Assembly: GCA_963742405.1 (NCBI GenBank)
Contig: CAVUMB010000007.1
Location: forward strand, 496,001 to 560,000
Source of the DNA: JAGVSR01 sp963742405
GTDB lineage: Bacteria > Pseudomonadota > Alphaproteobacteria > Rhizobiales > Hyphomicrobiaceae
Reading direction: 5' to 3'
DNA length: 64,000 nt
Part shown: positions 26,166 to 35,434 of the stretch, in pieces
Layout: every line of letters begins with the position of its first letter
Position numbering within the stretch: position 1 is the first letter of the stretch
Position numbers and translations under genes: made by a program
Notes under the pieces: model-generated
The model's database searches: none
What the model was told of the DNA's origin: nothing
Seen by the model: the letters and a program-made list of their open reading frames with translations, nothing else

Positions 26166-27398
26166 TTAACCATCATGCCGGCGGAACACGAGAGTTGCAT
26201 TTGTTCCACCAAATCCGAAGCTGTTCGACATCACACAGTTAAGTGCAATATCGTCGATACGTTTGCGTGCGATCGGCACATCGGCGAAGGCCGGATCGAT
26301 CTCTTCGATATTCGCGCTCTCGCAGACGAAGCCGTTCTTCATCATGAGCAGGCAGAATATCGCTTCCTGCACGCCGATTGCGCCAAGCGAATGGCCCGAG
26401 AGGGCCTTCGTCGCCGCGATGTGGGGAATGTTGGCGCCGAATACGTCGCGGATCGCCGCGATTTCGCGCTCGTCCCCGACCGGCGTGCCGGTGCCGTGCG
26501 GATTGATGTAATCGACAGCTGGAACACCTTTGCCGTCCAAGCCCTTCAAGGCGAGCTTCATGCAGCGCGCGGCTCCTTCGCCGGATGGCGCCACCATGTC
26601 AAATCCATCCGAAGTGGCGCCATAACCGGCGACCTCTCCGTAGATTTTCGCACCGCGGGCTTGCGCATGTTCCAGTTCTTCAAGGACCACCACACCGGCG
26701 CCGCCGGCGATCACGAAGCCATCGCGGTTCTTGTCATAAGCCCGCGATGCTTTCGCGGGCGTATCATTGTAGCGGGTCGACATCGCGCCCATGGCATCGA
26801 ACAGGTTCGACAGCGTCCAATCGAGCTCTTCGCAGCCGCCCGCGAAGATGATGTCCTGCTTGCCCCATTGAATGAGTTCGGCGGCGTTTCCGATGCAGTG
26901 CGCGCTCGTCGCGCAGGCCGACGAAATCGAATAGTTGACGCCCTTGATCTGGAACGCGGTCGCCAGCGCCGCCGACGGCCCTGAACACATGGCCTTGGGA
27001 ACTTCAAACGGACCGATTTTTTTCGGACCGCCGAATTTCAGCGTCGTTTCCGCTGCTTCAACGATGGCGCGTGTCGACGGTCCACCGGAACCAACAATAA
27101 TGCCGGTCCGCTCGTGAACGACATCACCCGCGTCCAGCCCTGCGTCGCGAATAGCTTGATCCATCGCGATATAATTCCACGCCACGCCCGCATTCATAAA
27201 GCGCTTCGGTTTGCGCGGCACCAAGCCTTCCCAGTCGAGGACCGGCGCTCCGTGGACCTGGCACTTGAAGCCAAGTTCGGCGTATTTCTCAGCCCGCGAA
27301 ATGCCGGATTTGGCCTCGCGCAGGTTCGCCACGACCTCCTGGGTGTTGTTCCCGATCGAGGAGACGATTCCCATCCCGGTGACGACCACGCGCCGCAT
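26166..27398 (-). CDS. fabB: 3-oxoacyl-[acyl-carrier-protein] synthase I
   Basis: 410 residues. The Cys-His-His triad is visible: ISSACATSAHCIGNA, NPHGTGTPVGD and ALSGHSLGAIG. The start MRRVVVTGMGIVSSIGNNTQ is typical, with GAGGGG before the ATG. Together with FabA it elongates cis-3-decenoyl-ACP, giving unsaturated fatty acids. 74 bases separate it from fabA upstream. Confidence 0.95.
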   Translation of the reverse strand: MRRVVVTGMGIVSSIGNNTQEVVANLREAKSGISRAEKYAELGFKCQVHGAPVLDWEGLVPRKPKRFMNAGVAWNYIAMDQAIRDAGLDAGDVVHERTGIIVGSGGPSTRAIVEAAETTLKFGGPKKIGPFEVPKAMCSGPSAALATAFQIKGVNYSISSACATSAHCIGNAAELIQWGKQDIIFAGGCEELDWTLSNLFDAMGAMSTRYNDTPAKASRAYDKNRDGFVIAGGAGVVVLEELEHAQARGAKIYGEVAGYGATSDGFDMVAPSGEGAARCMKLALKGLDGKGVPAVDYINPHGTGTPVGDEREIAAIRDVFGANIPHIAATKALSGHSLGAIGVQEAIFCLLMMKNGFVCESANIEEIDPAFADVPIARKRIDDIALNCVMSNSFGFGGTNATLVFRRHDG

Positions 27399-27472
27399 GC
27401 GCTCAATACCCCTCGTTGATGTCGACTAGTCTCGCCGCGCTTGTCGCGCAGGTTGGTCTCGCTGGCAACCGG

Positions 27473-27997
27473 CTAGCTCTCAGATGCTTTGAGCAGAACC
27501 CGCAGGTTCCGGGCGGTGTAGATGACTTCGCCATCGGCAATCAATTCGCCTTCGGCTTCCGCCAGCTTGAGTTTGCGTGTGTTGATGACCCGCTTGACGT
27601 TGACGACGTACTGCACATGTTTGGTTTGCGGGGTAATTTCCTTCTTGAAATTGACTTCGCCCACGCCTGCCGCGCGGCCACGGCCGGTCAGTCCCAACCA
27701 GCCCAGATAAAACCCCGTGAGCTGCCAGAGTGCGTCAAGACCCAGGCAACCCGGCATCACCGGGTCGCCCTGGAAGTGGCAATCGAAAAACCAATTGAGC
27801 CGGTCGCTGCCCGCCACTTTCAACTCGGCGACGACATGCCCCTTACCGTGCGATCCGCCCTCCTCGCCGATGTGCGATATGCGATCGAACATCAACATGG
27901 GTGGCAGCGGCAACTGAGCATTGCCGGGTCCGAACAGTTCGCCCCGGCCGCACGCCAGCAGGTCTTCGAATTCATAACTCGCCCGGCGTTCGGCCAT
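27473..27997 (-). CDS. fabA: 3-hydroxydecanoyl-[acyl-carrier-protein] dehydratase/isomerase
   Basis: 174 residues. The active-site block HFQGDPVMPGCLGLDALWQ with its His and Asp is intact. It introduces the double bond at C10 for unsaturated fatty acids. It is the first gene of the fabA-fabB-fabI unit and is divergent from irr across about 300 bases, a layout conserved in many Hyphomicrobiales. Confidence 0.96.
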   Translation of the reverse strand: MAERRASYEFEDLLACGRGELFGPGNAQLPLPPMLMFDRISHIGEEGGSHGKGHVVAELKVAGSDRLNWFFDCHFQGDPVMPGCLGLDALWQLTGFYLGWLGLTGRGRAAGVGEVNFKKEITPQTKHVQYVVNVKRVINTRKLKLAEAEGELIADGEVIYTARNLRVLLKASES

Positions 27998-28159
27998 TTC
28001 TGCAATGCCCCCTTCTCGTCAACGGGCCCGTTCGGGCATCGCCCGCGGTTTTCCTTTTATTAATCTCCAGCCGTTCAAACGGGAAACGGTGTCGAGGTCA
28101 AGCACGGTGGGTCTGCCGGACCCGATGCCGCGTCCAGGACAACGAGGGTCGACCCCCAG

Positions 28160-28188
28160 TTGCAGCCGGATGGCGACACACCTATACT
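28160..28188 (+). promoter_or_regulatory. candidate sigma-70 promoter of irr
   Basis: TTGCAG (28160-28165), 17 bases, TATACT (28183-28188). Transcription would start near 28195, about 100 bases before the irr start. The rest of the 27998-28294 region shows no gene and no typical Irr box (ICE) that I could recognise. Confidence 0.55.
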
Positions 28189-28263
28189 ATATCGAGACAT
28201 CGGGCAGGCTCGGGCGTGCTTCGATCATTGTTGCAGCCCGCGTTAGGCCGTTTTCGTGTGTAA

Positions 28264-28283
28264 ACTTGGCAATTCAACCAAGT
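28264..28283 (+). promoter_or_regulatory. inverted repeat in the irr leader
   Basis: ACTTGG (28264-28269), 8 bases, CCAAGT (28278-28283), perfect arms. It ends two bases before the irr Shine-Dalgarno (GGGAG, 28286-28290), so it could be an operator or a translation-affecting hairpin. Confidence 0.4.
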
Positions 28284-28294
28284 GCGGGAGAATA

Positions 28295-28726
28295 GTGGAA
28301 AACGAAGCCGATATCAGCACGATCCCGATTGTCGAACGCCTCCGGGTTGCCGGTTTGCGGCCAACTCGGCAACGGGTGTTGTTGGCCGAGTTGCTCTTCT
28401 CTAAGGGCGATCGCCACGTTTCGGCGGAAATGCTGCACTGTGAGGTCATTGGCGTCGGCGAGCAGGTGTCGCTGGCGACCGTCTACAACACGTTGCACCA
28501 GTTCACGCATGCCGGTTTACTGCGCGAACTCGCCATCGACGGTTCAAAGGCCTTTTTCGACACCAACGTTTCAAACCATAATCATTTCTTTGTCGAGGAT
28601 CGCGGCGAACTCATCGACATTTCCGGCGAGCAGATTCGCGTCGATGGCTTACCCGAGCCGCCGCCCGGTATGCGCATTTCACACATCGATGTGGTCGTGC
28701 GCCTCGTGCCCGACAAGAAAAAGTAG
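28295..28726 (+). CDS. irr: Irr, Fur-family iron response regulator
   Basis: 143 residues from the GTG at 28295, preceded by GCGGGAG; a GTG 13 codons earlier lacks a ribosome site. Fur-like winged helix in RLRVAGLRPTRQRVLLAELL and SLATVYNTLHQFTHAGLLREL; His-rich metal/heme site SNHNHFF. No N-terminal heme-regulatory Cys-Pro motif, as in many non-Bradyrhizobium Irr proteins. By family knowledge it represses heme and iron-using pathways under iron limitation. Divergent from fabA. Confidence 0.9.
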   Translation: MENEADISTIPIVERLRVAGLRPTRQRVLLAELLFSKGDRHVSAEMLHCEVIGVGEQVSLATVYNTLHQFTHAGLLRELAIDGSKAFFDTNVSNHNHFFVEDRGELIDISGEQIRVDGLPEPPPGMRISHIDVVVRLVPDKKK

Positions 28727-28744
28727 GCCGCCGTATCCGGTCTG

Positions 28745-29327
28745 CTACTTGATGATCTCGCCAGGATAAATGCCCCAGAGCTTGCTCTGCGCGACATAGC
28801 CCTTGAAGGTTTCGACCGTCACATAGCACCAGCGGCTATCGCAGCTCTGCAGATTGGCGATGACGCCGGCTTCGATGAGCGCGGTCGCCGTCGCCCGTTC
28901 ACTGTCGTCAGCTTTTAACTCGAGTTTGGGCGGCGCGGTGCCTGGCTTGACATCCCACGGCAACACCTGTGCGGTGCGCCGGCCCGAGAGGAGAGTTCTG
29001 GCTCACCCAGCCCGTCACTCCCTCCGCGTCGCGAACTTCCCGCCAACTTTCGTATTCTTTGATAATCTCCACCGGCAGCCCGGCACGCCGGAAAACCCAC
29101 TGAGTGGGGTAGTCCTTGCCTGGCCCGGCTCGTAAGTTCACTTCGTCCGCTTTAAGACTGACGAAGCGCGGCAACGGCAATCCGCTGACAGGCCCTTTCT
29201 GCGCATCGGGAGTTTGCGCCAGCCCCGCCCCCGCGACTGCCGAAATGGCGCAAACAAACAATGCCGCGCCCGCGAACCGAGATCCCCACCCCACACCTAG
29301 TCCTCCATGCTGCGCTGCGGTTGCCAT
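28745..29327 (-). pseudogene. exported SH3-domain protein, one frameshift
   Basis: Signal peptide (RFAGAALFVCAISAVAGAGLA), then a first SH3 domain (VSLKADEVNLRAGPGKDYP ... EGVTGWVSQN). After one extra base near 28995 (in the ctctcctctc stretch) the frame continues into the second half (VLPWDVKPGTAPPKLELKAD ... CYVTVETFKGYVAQSKLWGI). Together about 193 residues, matching the conserved SH3 protein encoded next to irr/2-hydroxyacid dehydrogenase genes in this order. The insertion is probably a consensus error. Function in the envelope unknown. Confidence 0.78.
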
Positions 29328-29517
29328 AGCGCTGTGACCACCGCAAGGCGGGCGCAGCTCAAATCAGCGCCAGAGCACTTTGTTTTCCCGTCATCCTTCT
29401 GTTAGACACGGGGTCATCGAGGGACCAGCGCGCACCATGGCCGGTCGAACGGGCGCACATGCATCCGGTCGGCCGCGGCGGCGGGCCCTCTGACCTGCCC
29501 TGGCCACGGATCATTTC

Positions 29518-30516
29518 ATGCCCGCAAGCACCAAGAAGCCGATTGTCATCGTCACGCGCAAGCTCCCCGACATCGTGGAAACGCGAATGCGCGAGCTGTT
29601 CGACGCCCGCCTCAATGTCGACGACCGCCCGCTGTCGCATGCCGACCTTGTCGAAGCAGCCAAGATCGCCGACGTCATCGTGCCGACCGTGACCGACCGC
29701 ATCGATCGCGGCATTCTCTCCCAGGCCGGTCCCCAGCTCCGTCTGATCGCCAATTTCGGCACCGGCGTTGACAACATCGATCTCGATACCGCGCGCAACC
29801 GCGCCATCACCGTCACCAACACGCCAGGCGTATTGACGGAAGACACAGCCGACATGACCATGGCGCTGATCCTCGCGGTGCCGCGCCGTGTGGCGGAAGG
29901 TGCGACCTACCTGAAAGATGCAAAGTCGAGCTGGCCCGGCTGGTCGCCGACGTGGATGCTCGGTCACCGCATCTTCGGCAAGCGCCTCGGTATTATCGGC
30001 ATGGGCCGCATCGGCACAGCCGTCGCCCAACGGGCCAAGGCTTTCGGTCTGCAGATTCACTATCACAACCGCAAGCGCGTCTCCCCCGCCATCGAGCAGG
30101 AACTGGAGGCAACCTACTGGGAAAGCCTCGACCAGATGCTGATCCGCATGGATATCGTCTCGGTCAATTGCCCGCATACCCCGGCCACCTATCACCTGCT
30201 CTCTGCCCGGCGCCTGAAGCTCTTGAAGCCGACGTCCTATATCGTCAACACAGCGCGTGGCGAAGTCATCGATGAAAACGAACTTGCGCGCATGATCGAG
30301 GCCGGTTCGATCGCCGGCGCCGGTCTCGACGTGTTCGAGCACGAGCCGTCGATCAATCCCAAGCTGCTGGCGTCCGACCGCGTCGTCGCCCTCCCGCACA
30401 TGAGTTCGGCGACGATCGAAGGCCGCATCGAAATGGGTGAGAAAGTCATTATCAACGTCAAGGCCTTCCTCGACGGCCACGCGCCGCCGGACAAGGTCCA
30501 CCCCGCAATGTTCTAG
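29518..30516 (+). CDS. D-2-hydroxyacid dehydrogenase (glyoxylate/hydroxypyruvate reductase type)
   Basis: 332 residues. Rossmann motif GIIGMGRIGTAVAQRA in the middle, substrate Arg in VNTARGEVIDENEL, Glu in DVFEHEPSIN and catalytic His in ALPHMSSAT are all present. It most resembles the GyaR/glycerate dehydrogenase branch, which reduces glyoxylate or hydroxypyruvate with NAD(P)H. In a serine-cycle methylotroph hydroxypyruvate reductase is central, but I cannot tell from sequence alone whether this is that enzyme or a housekeeping paralogue. Divergent from the SH3 gene. Confidence 0.88.
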   Translation: MPASTKKPIVIVTRKLPDIVETRMRELFDARLNVDDRPLSHADLVEAAKIADVIVPTVTDRIDRGILSQAGPQLRLIANFGTGVDNIDLDTARNRAITVTNTPGVLTEDTADMTMALILAVPRRVAEGATYLKDAKSSWPGWSPTWMLGHRIFGKRLGIIGMGRIGTAVAQRAKAFGLQIHYHNRKRVSPAIEQELEATYWESLDQMLIRMDIVSVNCPHTPATYHLLSARRLKLLKPTSYIVNTARGEVIDENELARMIEAGSIAGAGLDVFEHEPSINPKLLASDRVVALPHMSSATIEGRIEMGEKVIINVKAFLDGHAPPDKVHPAMF

Positions 30517-30562
30517 AGGTCAAGGCCCTCGCCGGCGGTCTGATGGCCTATCTCAGATAAGC

Positions 30563-31900
30563 CTAAACGCCGGCAGAAAACGTCGACGAGCCTTTGCCCA
30601 GATAGGCGTCAAAGCATGATGCGATGGCGCGCACGAACGGCTGGCCAAGCGGCGTGACGCGGAAGCCGTCCGGTGTCCTCTCTACGAGGCCTTCCGCGTC
30701 GGCCGCAACGAGTTCGTCGGCTTTTTCGATCACCGGCTTTGCTAAATCGCCAAACACCGATTGCAATGACGATTTGGAAAACTCAAAATCGCACATCAAC
30801 CGCTCGATGACGCCGGCGCGCATCCGGTCGTCCTGTGAGAGTAGAATGCCTTTCACAGTCGCCAAACCGGTATCGGTTACACGCCGTTCGTAATCGGCCC
30901 GCGGCACGGCATTTTGATAGTACCCCGTCGGCAGTTGCGAAATCGACGACGCGCCCACCCCGATCAGCGCTTCAGCGCTGTCGGTCGTGTAACCCTGGAA
31001 GTTGCGCTTGATCGCTCCCGACGCCATCGGATCATCCGGCCGGGCGAAATGATCGAGCCCGACGGTCACGTAGCCCGCTTCGATCAGCAGTTGCTCGGCC
31101 CGACGCGACTGGCGATAGCGCTCCATCGTGCCGGGCAGGGTCGTTTCGTCGATCATGCTCTGGTGCTTGGCGCGTGACGGCAGATGCGCGTAGCCAAACA
31201 GCGCGATCCGGTCCGGTGCCAGCCGGATCACTTCATCGATCGTACTGGCAACGCTGTCTTCTGTCTGATGCGGCAATCCATAAACGAGATCGATATTCAC
31301 GCCCTTGACGCCCGCGGCCCGCATGCCATCAACGGCAGTGCGGGTCATCTCGACGGATTGCACGCGGTTGATCGCAGACTGGACGTCGGGGTTGAAATCC
31401 TGGACCCCGATCGATGCGCGGGTCACGCCGGCCGCAGCGAACGCCTCGATCTGACTTTCGTCGAGCCAGCGGGGATCAATTTCGACCGCAAACTCCGTCT
31501 CGCTGCCGAACGTGAAAGAAGAATGCAGCGTCGCGCTGAGTTCGCGGATTTGGTCGGCTGACAGTGAATTCGGCGAGCCTCCGCCCCAGTGGATGTGAGC
31601 CAGCGGCTTATCCCCGGGTACGAGCGCCGCCACCATGAGGATCTCTGTTTTGAGATGCTGCACGTAATGCGCGATGGTCGCGGTGTTTCGCGTCGCCTTG
31701 GTATTGCAACCGCAGTACCAGCAGAGCTGCGAACAGAACGGGATGTGCATGTAGAGCGACAAGGCCTGCGATGGCGGCAGGCAGCGCAGGCCGTCGGCGA
31801 AATCCATGGCGCCGACTTTAGCCGAAAAATGTGGTGCGGTTGGATAGCTCGTGTAGCGCGGGACGGGCGCGGACATGCGCTGGACGAGTTCGGGAGTCAT
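30563..31900 (-). CDS. hemN: oxygen-independent coproporphyrinogen III oxidase
   Basis: 445 residues. Radical-SAM iron-sulfur motif CSQLCWYCGC is intact, preceded by LSLYMHIPFCSQL; further blocks are HIHWGGGSPNSLSADQI and INIDLVYGLPHQTEDSV-like sequence (VNIDLVYGLPHQ). It makes protoporphyrinogen precursor heme under low oxygen. It follows the hemerythrin-like gene by 9 bases, and both are divergent from ccoNOQP, with an FNR/FixK box between, so micro-oxic control is likely. Confidence 0.95.
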   Translation of the reverse strand: MTPELVQRMSAPVPRYTSYPTAPHFSAKVGAMDFADGLRCLPPSQALSLYMHIPFCSQLCWYCGCNTKATRNTATIAHYVQHLKTEILMVAALVPGDKPLAHIHWGGGSPNSLSADQIRELSATLHSSFTFGSETEFAVEIDPRWLDESQIEAFAAAGVTRASIGVQDFNPDVQSAINRVQSVEMTRTAVDGMRAAGVKGVNIDLVYGLPHQTEDSVASTIDEVIRLAPDRIALFGYAHLPSRAKHQSMIDETTLPGTMERYRQSRRAEQLLIEAGYVTVGLDHFARPDDPMASGAIKRNFQGYTTDSAEALIGVGASSISQLPTGYYQNAVPRADYERRVTDTGLATVKGILLSQDDRMRAGVIERLMCDFEFSKSSLQSVFGDLAKPVIEKADELVAADAEGLVERTPDGFRVTPLGQPFVRAIASCFDAYLGKGSSTFSAGV

Positions 31901-31909
31901 CGCTGTTAC

Positions 31910-32611
31910 TCAACTCTTGGTATTGAAAGGCAGGACGTTGCCGCTTGCAGCGGAATGTTCCCAAACGGAAAGCACGGGACCGGAATTGGGACACGCCTCG
32001 CACACGCTGCGTGCCGACCGCGCGCTACGGATTGCGAGAATTGATTGATGCGAGCAGCGGGGATGGTCGCTCGTCATGATCCAAGCTTGCAGCGCCGCAA
32101 GATCCGCCGCCGTCAGGGCCTGCCGCGCCCTGGGCATCACCACGCGGTCCTCCCACGCAATATGACGGCGTTGACTGTCAAAATAGCCGCGCAGCATATA
32201 GCCAAGCATGTTTGGATTGCTGGCAAAACCGTCGGTCGCCGCGGTGCGCAACGCGTCGATCAGTTCGACGCTTGTTGCTCCGTCACGATCATGCTCTTCC
32301 TCAAGACACGCCAGTGCCGCGTTGAGTGGATCGTCTTCGCCAACGTTGAGGCGCAGTCGGGGAAACAGCGCCTCCTCCTCTAGTCGCACATGCCGAGGAA
32401 CACTGCCTTCGAGAATTGACACGGCGATCAGTGCCAGGGCCTTATCGAAATTGTGCGGCAAACCATCCGCCAGCGCTTCGAGGAGATCGCATAGTTCGCG
32501 CTGCAAGGCATGTTCCTCTGCGATCAGCCCTATGGGATCGGGTGTCCGACAGGCGGAACCTTCAGCTTGGCTGAGGTCCGGCGCGTGCGGTGGGTCGTTT
32601 GACTTTGACAT
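31910..32611 (-). CDS. hemerythrin HHE cation-binding domain protein
   Basis: 233 residues. Helical with His and Glu at hemerythrin-like places: IAEEHALQRELCDLLEALAD, VPRHVRLEEEALFPRLR, CLEEEHDRDG, SQRRHIAWEDRVVMPRAR. Likely binds a di-iron centre for O2 or NO. It is the first gene of a unit with hemN, opposite ccoNOQP, consistent with a role at low oxygen. The last 50 residues (Ser/Arg-rich with two Cys) are less typical. Confidence 0.78.
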   Translation of the reverse strand: MSKSNDPPHAPDLSQAEGSACRTPDPIGLIAEEHALQRELCDLLEALADGLPHNFDKALALIAVSILEGSVPRHVRLEEEALFPRLRLNVGEDDPLNAALACLEEEHDRDGATSVELIDALRTAATDGFASNPNMLGYMLRGYFDSQRRHIAWEDRVVMPRARQALTAADLAALQAWIMTSDHPRCSHQSILAIRSARSARSVCEACPNSGPVLSVWEHSAASGNVLPFNTKS

Positions 32612-32691
32612 GGTGTGCCCCGTGTTGACCTGGCTGGTGTTAACCGGCGGTCGCGGTGCGACGATCTCAACCGTTGTTGGCGGGGGCGTCG

Positions 32692-32705
32692 TTGATCCAG
32701 GTCAA
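32692..32705. promoter_or_regulatory. FNR/FixK-type anaerobox between the hemerythrin-hemN and ccoN units
   Basis: TTGAT-CCAG-GTCAA, matching TTGAT-N4-(A/G)TCAA. A TAAATT at 32731-32736 lies 32 bases downstream, so the box would be centred near -42 of the ccoN promoter, the usual place for class II activation. About 80 bases also separate it from the hemerythrin-like start on the other strand. Confidence 0.75.
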
Positions 32706-32842
32706 CGCTGAACGGGCGCTCTTGCACGACTAAATTAAAAAGGACCACAATGCACTCCGACGAGGGCGCCGGACGTGCAAGATAGGTCGAGCAAATTGAT
32801 GACTCGCGAAATGCAGTATCGCGAAATGAAGGAGGGGAAATC

Positions 32843-34496
32843 GTGTCAGGCATAACGGCCGAAAAGCCGGCTCTTGGTAATGCGCTCGCCATGGGCAGCG
32901 CGGCCGTGTTTGCAGCTCTTGGGCTGTTCCTGGCGCTACAAGGCGTTGATCCCGTAATGAACCTGCACGGCGTCTTCCTGGCGCTGGCCAGTGTTCTGGC
33001 GCTGATTTACATTTTTACGCATCCCTCCGATGACCGCAGCGGCTACTTCGATGGTCCAATCCGCGTCGCGACGCTTGCCGCCGTCTTCTGGGGCGTCATC
33101 GGTTTCACGGCCGGCGACTTCATCGCCTGGCAGCTCGCCTTTCCGGCTCTCAACTTCGATCTCCCGTGGACGACGTTCGGCCGCCTGCGTCCTCTGCATA
33201 CCTCCGCCGTCATCTTTGCTTTCGGTGGCAATGTGCTTCTGGCTACGTCGTTCTACGTTGTCCAGCGCACCTGCCGCGCGCGCATGCCGGGCCGCTGGGG
33301 GCCATGGTTCGTCATCTGGGGCTATCAACTCTTTATCGTCCTCGCCGCCACGAGCTACATCCTCGGCGCCACGCAGGGCAAGGAGTACGCCGAGCCCGAA
33401 TGGCATGTCGATTTGTGGCTGACGATCGTTTGGGTCACCTACCTGCTCGTCTTCCTCGGAACGCTATGGAAGCGCGAGGAGCCGCATATCTATGTGGCCA
33501 ACTGGTTCTATCTCGCCTTCATCGTGACCGTTGCGATGCTCCATATCGTCAATAACATGGCGGTCCCCGTCTCGTTCCTGGGCGTCCAGAGCTATCCGGT
33601 GTTTGCCGGCGTGCAAGGTGCCATGACGCAATGGTGGTACGGCCACAACGCGGTCGGCTTCTTCCTCACCGCCGGCTTCCTCGGCATCATGTATTATTTC
33701 GTGCCCAAGCGCGTGGAACGGCCGGTCTACTCTTACCGCCTGTCGATTGTTCACTTCTGGTCCCTGATCTTTCTCTACATTTGGGCTGGTCCGCACCACT
33801 TGCACTACACCGCGCTTCCTGAATGGGCGCAGACCCTCGGCATGACCTTCTCGATCATGCTCTGGATGCCGTCATGGGGTGGCATGATCAACGGCCTGAT
33901 GAGCTTTCTCGGGAGCCTGGGACCGCCTGCGCACCGATCCCGTCGTGCGTCTCCTCGTGGTGTCGATCGCCTTCTACGGTATGTCGACCTTCGAAGGCCC
34001 GCTGATGTCGATCAAGGCCGTCAACTCGCTCTCCCACTACACCGATTGGACGATCGGCCACGTGCACTCAGGCGCGCTGGGCTGGGTCGGCATGGTCTCC
34101 TTTGGCGCCATCTACTGCCTCGTACCCTGGCTGTGGAAGCGTGAAGGCCTTTACTCCATCAAACTGGTGGAATGGCACTTCTGGCTCTCGACCATCGGCA
34201 TCGTCCTCTACATCACCTCGATGTGGGTCGCCGGTATCACGCAGGGCTTGATGTGGCGCGCCTACGACAACCTGGGCTTCCTTAAATACTCCTTCATCGA
34301 GACCGTTGAAGCCCTGCACTGGCCCTACATCATCCGCGCTGTCGGCGGCCTTCTGTTCGTCATCGGTGGATTTGTGATGGCCTACAACGTCTGGCGCACC
34401 GTGCGCGGTGATCAACCGGTCGATCTCAAGGATCAGCCGCGCGTCGCAGCCGCCCCCGAACTTCGTCACGGCGTCGCTGCAGTGCCGGCCGAGTAA
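32843..34496 (+). pseudogene. ccoN: cbb3-type cytochrome c oxidase subunit I, one frameshift
   Basis: GTG start at 32843 behind GAAGGAGGGG. About 550 residues after repair, with 12 or so membrane helices. Heme/copper ligands are seen in RLRPLHTSAVIFAFGGN, WYGHNAVGFFLTAGF, GPHHLHYTALPEW and DWTIGHVHSGALGWVG. An extra A near 33915 (ctcgggagcctggg) breaks the frame after NGLMSFLG; the continuation reads AWDRLRTDPVVRLL once it is removed. It is the catalytic subunit of a high-affinity terminal oxidase. ccoO, ccoQ and ccoP follow intact, so the insertion is probably a sequencing error. Confidence 0.9.
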
Positions 34497-34511
34497 GAAG
34501 GATATCGATCC

Positions 34512-35249
34512 ATGAACCATGGTATTTTCGAAAAGAACTCACTGATCCTTCTCATTGGCATCCTGATCGTCGTGTCGATCGGCGGCATCGTCCAGATCGC
34601 GCCGCTGTTCATGCTTTCCTCGACCATCGAAAAGGTCGAAGGCATGCGGCCCTATTCACCTCTGGAGCAGGCCGGGCGTGACATCTACATCCGCGAAGGA
34701 TGCTACAACTGCCACAGTCAGATGATCCGTTCGCTCCGCGATGAAGTGGAGCGCTACGGTCATTACTCGCTGGCCGCCGAGAGCATGTACGACCACCCGT
34801 TCCAGTGGTCGTCGAAGCGTACTGGTCCCGACCTCGCACGCATTGGCGGCAAGTATTCCGATGCCTGGCATACCGATCACTTGCGCCATCCCAAGTCGGT
34901 CGTCCCGGCCTCGATCATGCCGGCCTATCCGCACTTGGAAAAAACTCCGCTCGATTATGCCAATATCCAGGCCAAGCTGAAAACGCTGCAGATTGTTGGC
35001 GTCCCCTATTCGGAAGAAATGATTGCCAAGGCGGCAGCCGACGTTGACGCGCAGATCGCGCCCGACACCCCTGCCGCTGCCGAACTCCTGGCACGCTATC
35101 CCAAGGCCCAGGTGCGCAAGTTCGACGGTCAATCTCCCGGCGACGGTGTTAAGCCGACTGAACTTGATGCCCTCGTCGCTTATCTCCAGATGCTCGGTAC
35201 TCTCGTCGACTTCACCAAGTTCGACGCCAGCGGTCCGAACCTACGCTGA
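34512..35249 (+). CDS. ccoO: cbb3-type cytochrome c oxidase subunit II
   Basis: 245 residues: one N-terminal membrane anchor (LILLIGILIVVSIGGIVQIAP) and a periplasmic mono-heme cytochrome c domain with CYNCH and the distal Met in SIMPAYPHLE. It passes electrons to subunit I. Placed 15 bases after ccoN and 12 before ccoQ. Confidence 0.96.
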   Translation: MNHGIFEKNSLILLIGILIVVSIGGIVQIAPLFMLSSTIEKVEGMRPYSPLEQAGRDIYIREGCYNCHSQMIRSLRDEVERYGHYSLAAESMYDHPFQWSSKRTGPDLARIGGKYSDAWHTDHLRHPKSVVPASIMPAYPHLEKTPLDYANIQAKLKTLQIVGVPYSEEMIAKAAADVDAQIAPDTPAAAELLARYPKAQVRKFDGQSPGDGVKPTELDALVAYLQMLGTLVDFTKFDASGPNLR

Positions 35250-35261
35250 GGAGAAGCAACT

Positions 35262-35432
35262 ATGACCTATCAGGACGCGCAAGTTTGGTCGCAGTTGGCT
35301 GCACTCGTTATCTTCATGGGGCTCGCCATCGGCATCGCGATCTACACGTTTCGGCCCGCGAACAAACCCAAATTCGAACGAGCGGCCCGCCTGCCGCTTC
35401 AGTCCGACGACAACGATGAAACGGTGAAATAA
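35262..35432 (+). CDS. ccoQ: cbb3-type cytochrome c oxidase subunit CcoQ
   Basis: 56 residues, starting MTYQDAQVWSQLAALVIF, with one membrane helix (ALVIFMGLAIGIAIYTF) and a polar C-terminus. GGAGAAGC precedes the ATG. Length and position between ccoO and ccoP identify it as the small subunit that stabilises the oxidase. Confidence 0.93.
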   Translation: MTYQDAQVWSQLAALVIFMGLAIGIAIYTFRPANKPKFERAARLPLQSDDNDETVK

Positions 35433-35434
35433 CC

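Noticed and set aside
29359..30501. 380-residue antisense frame within the 2-hydroxyacid dehydrogenase gene
   Set aside because: Shadow frame; sense strand has all catalytic motifs.
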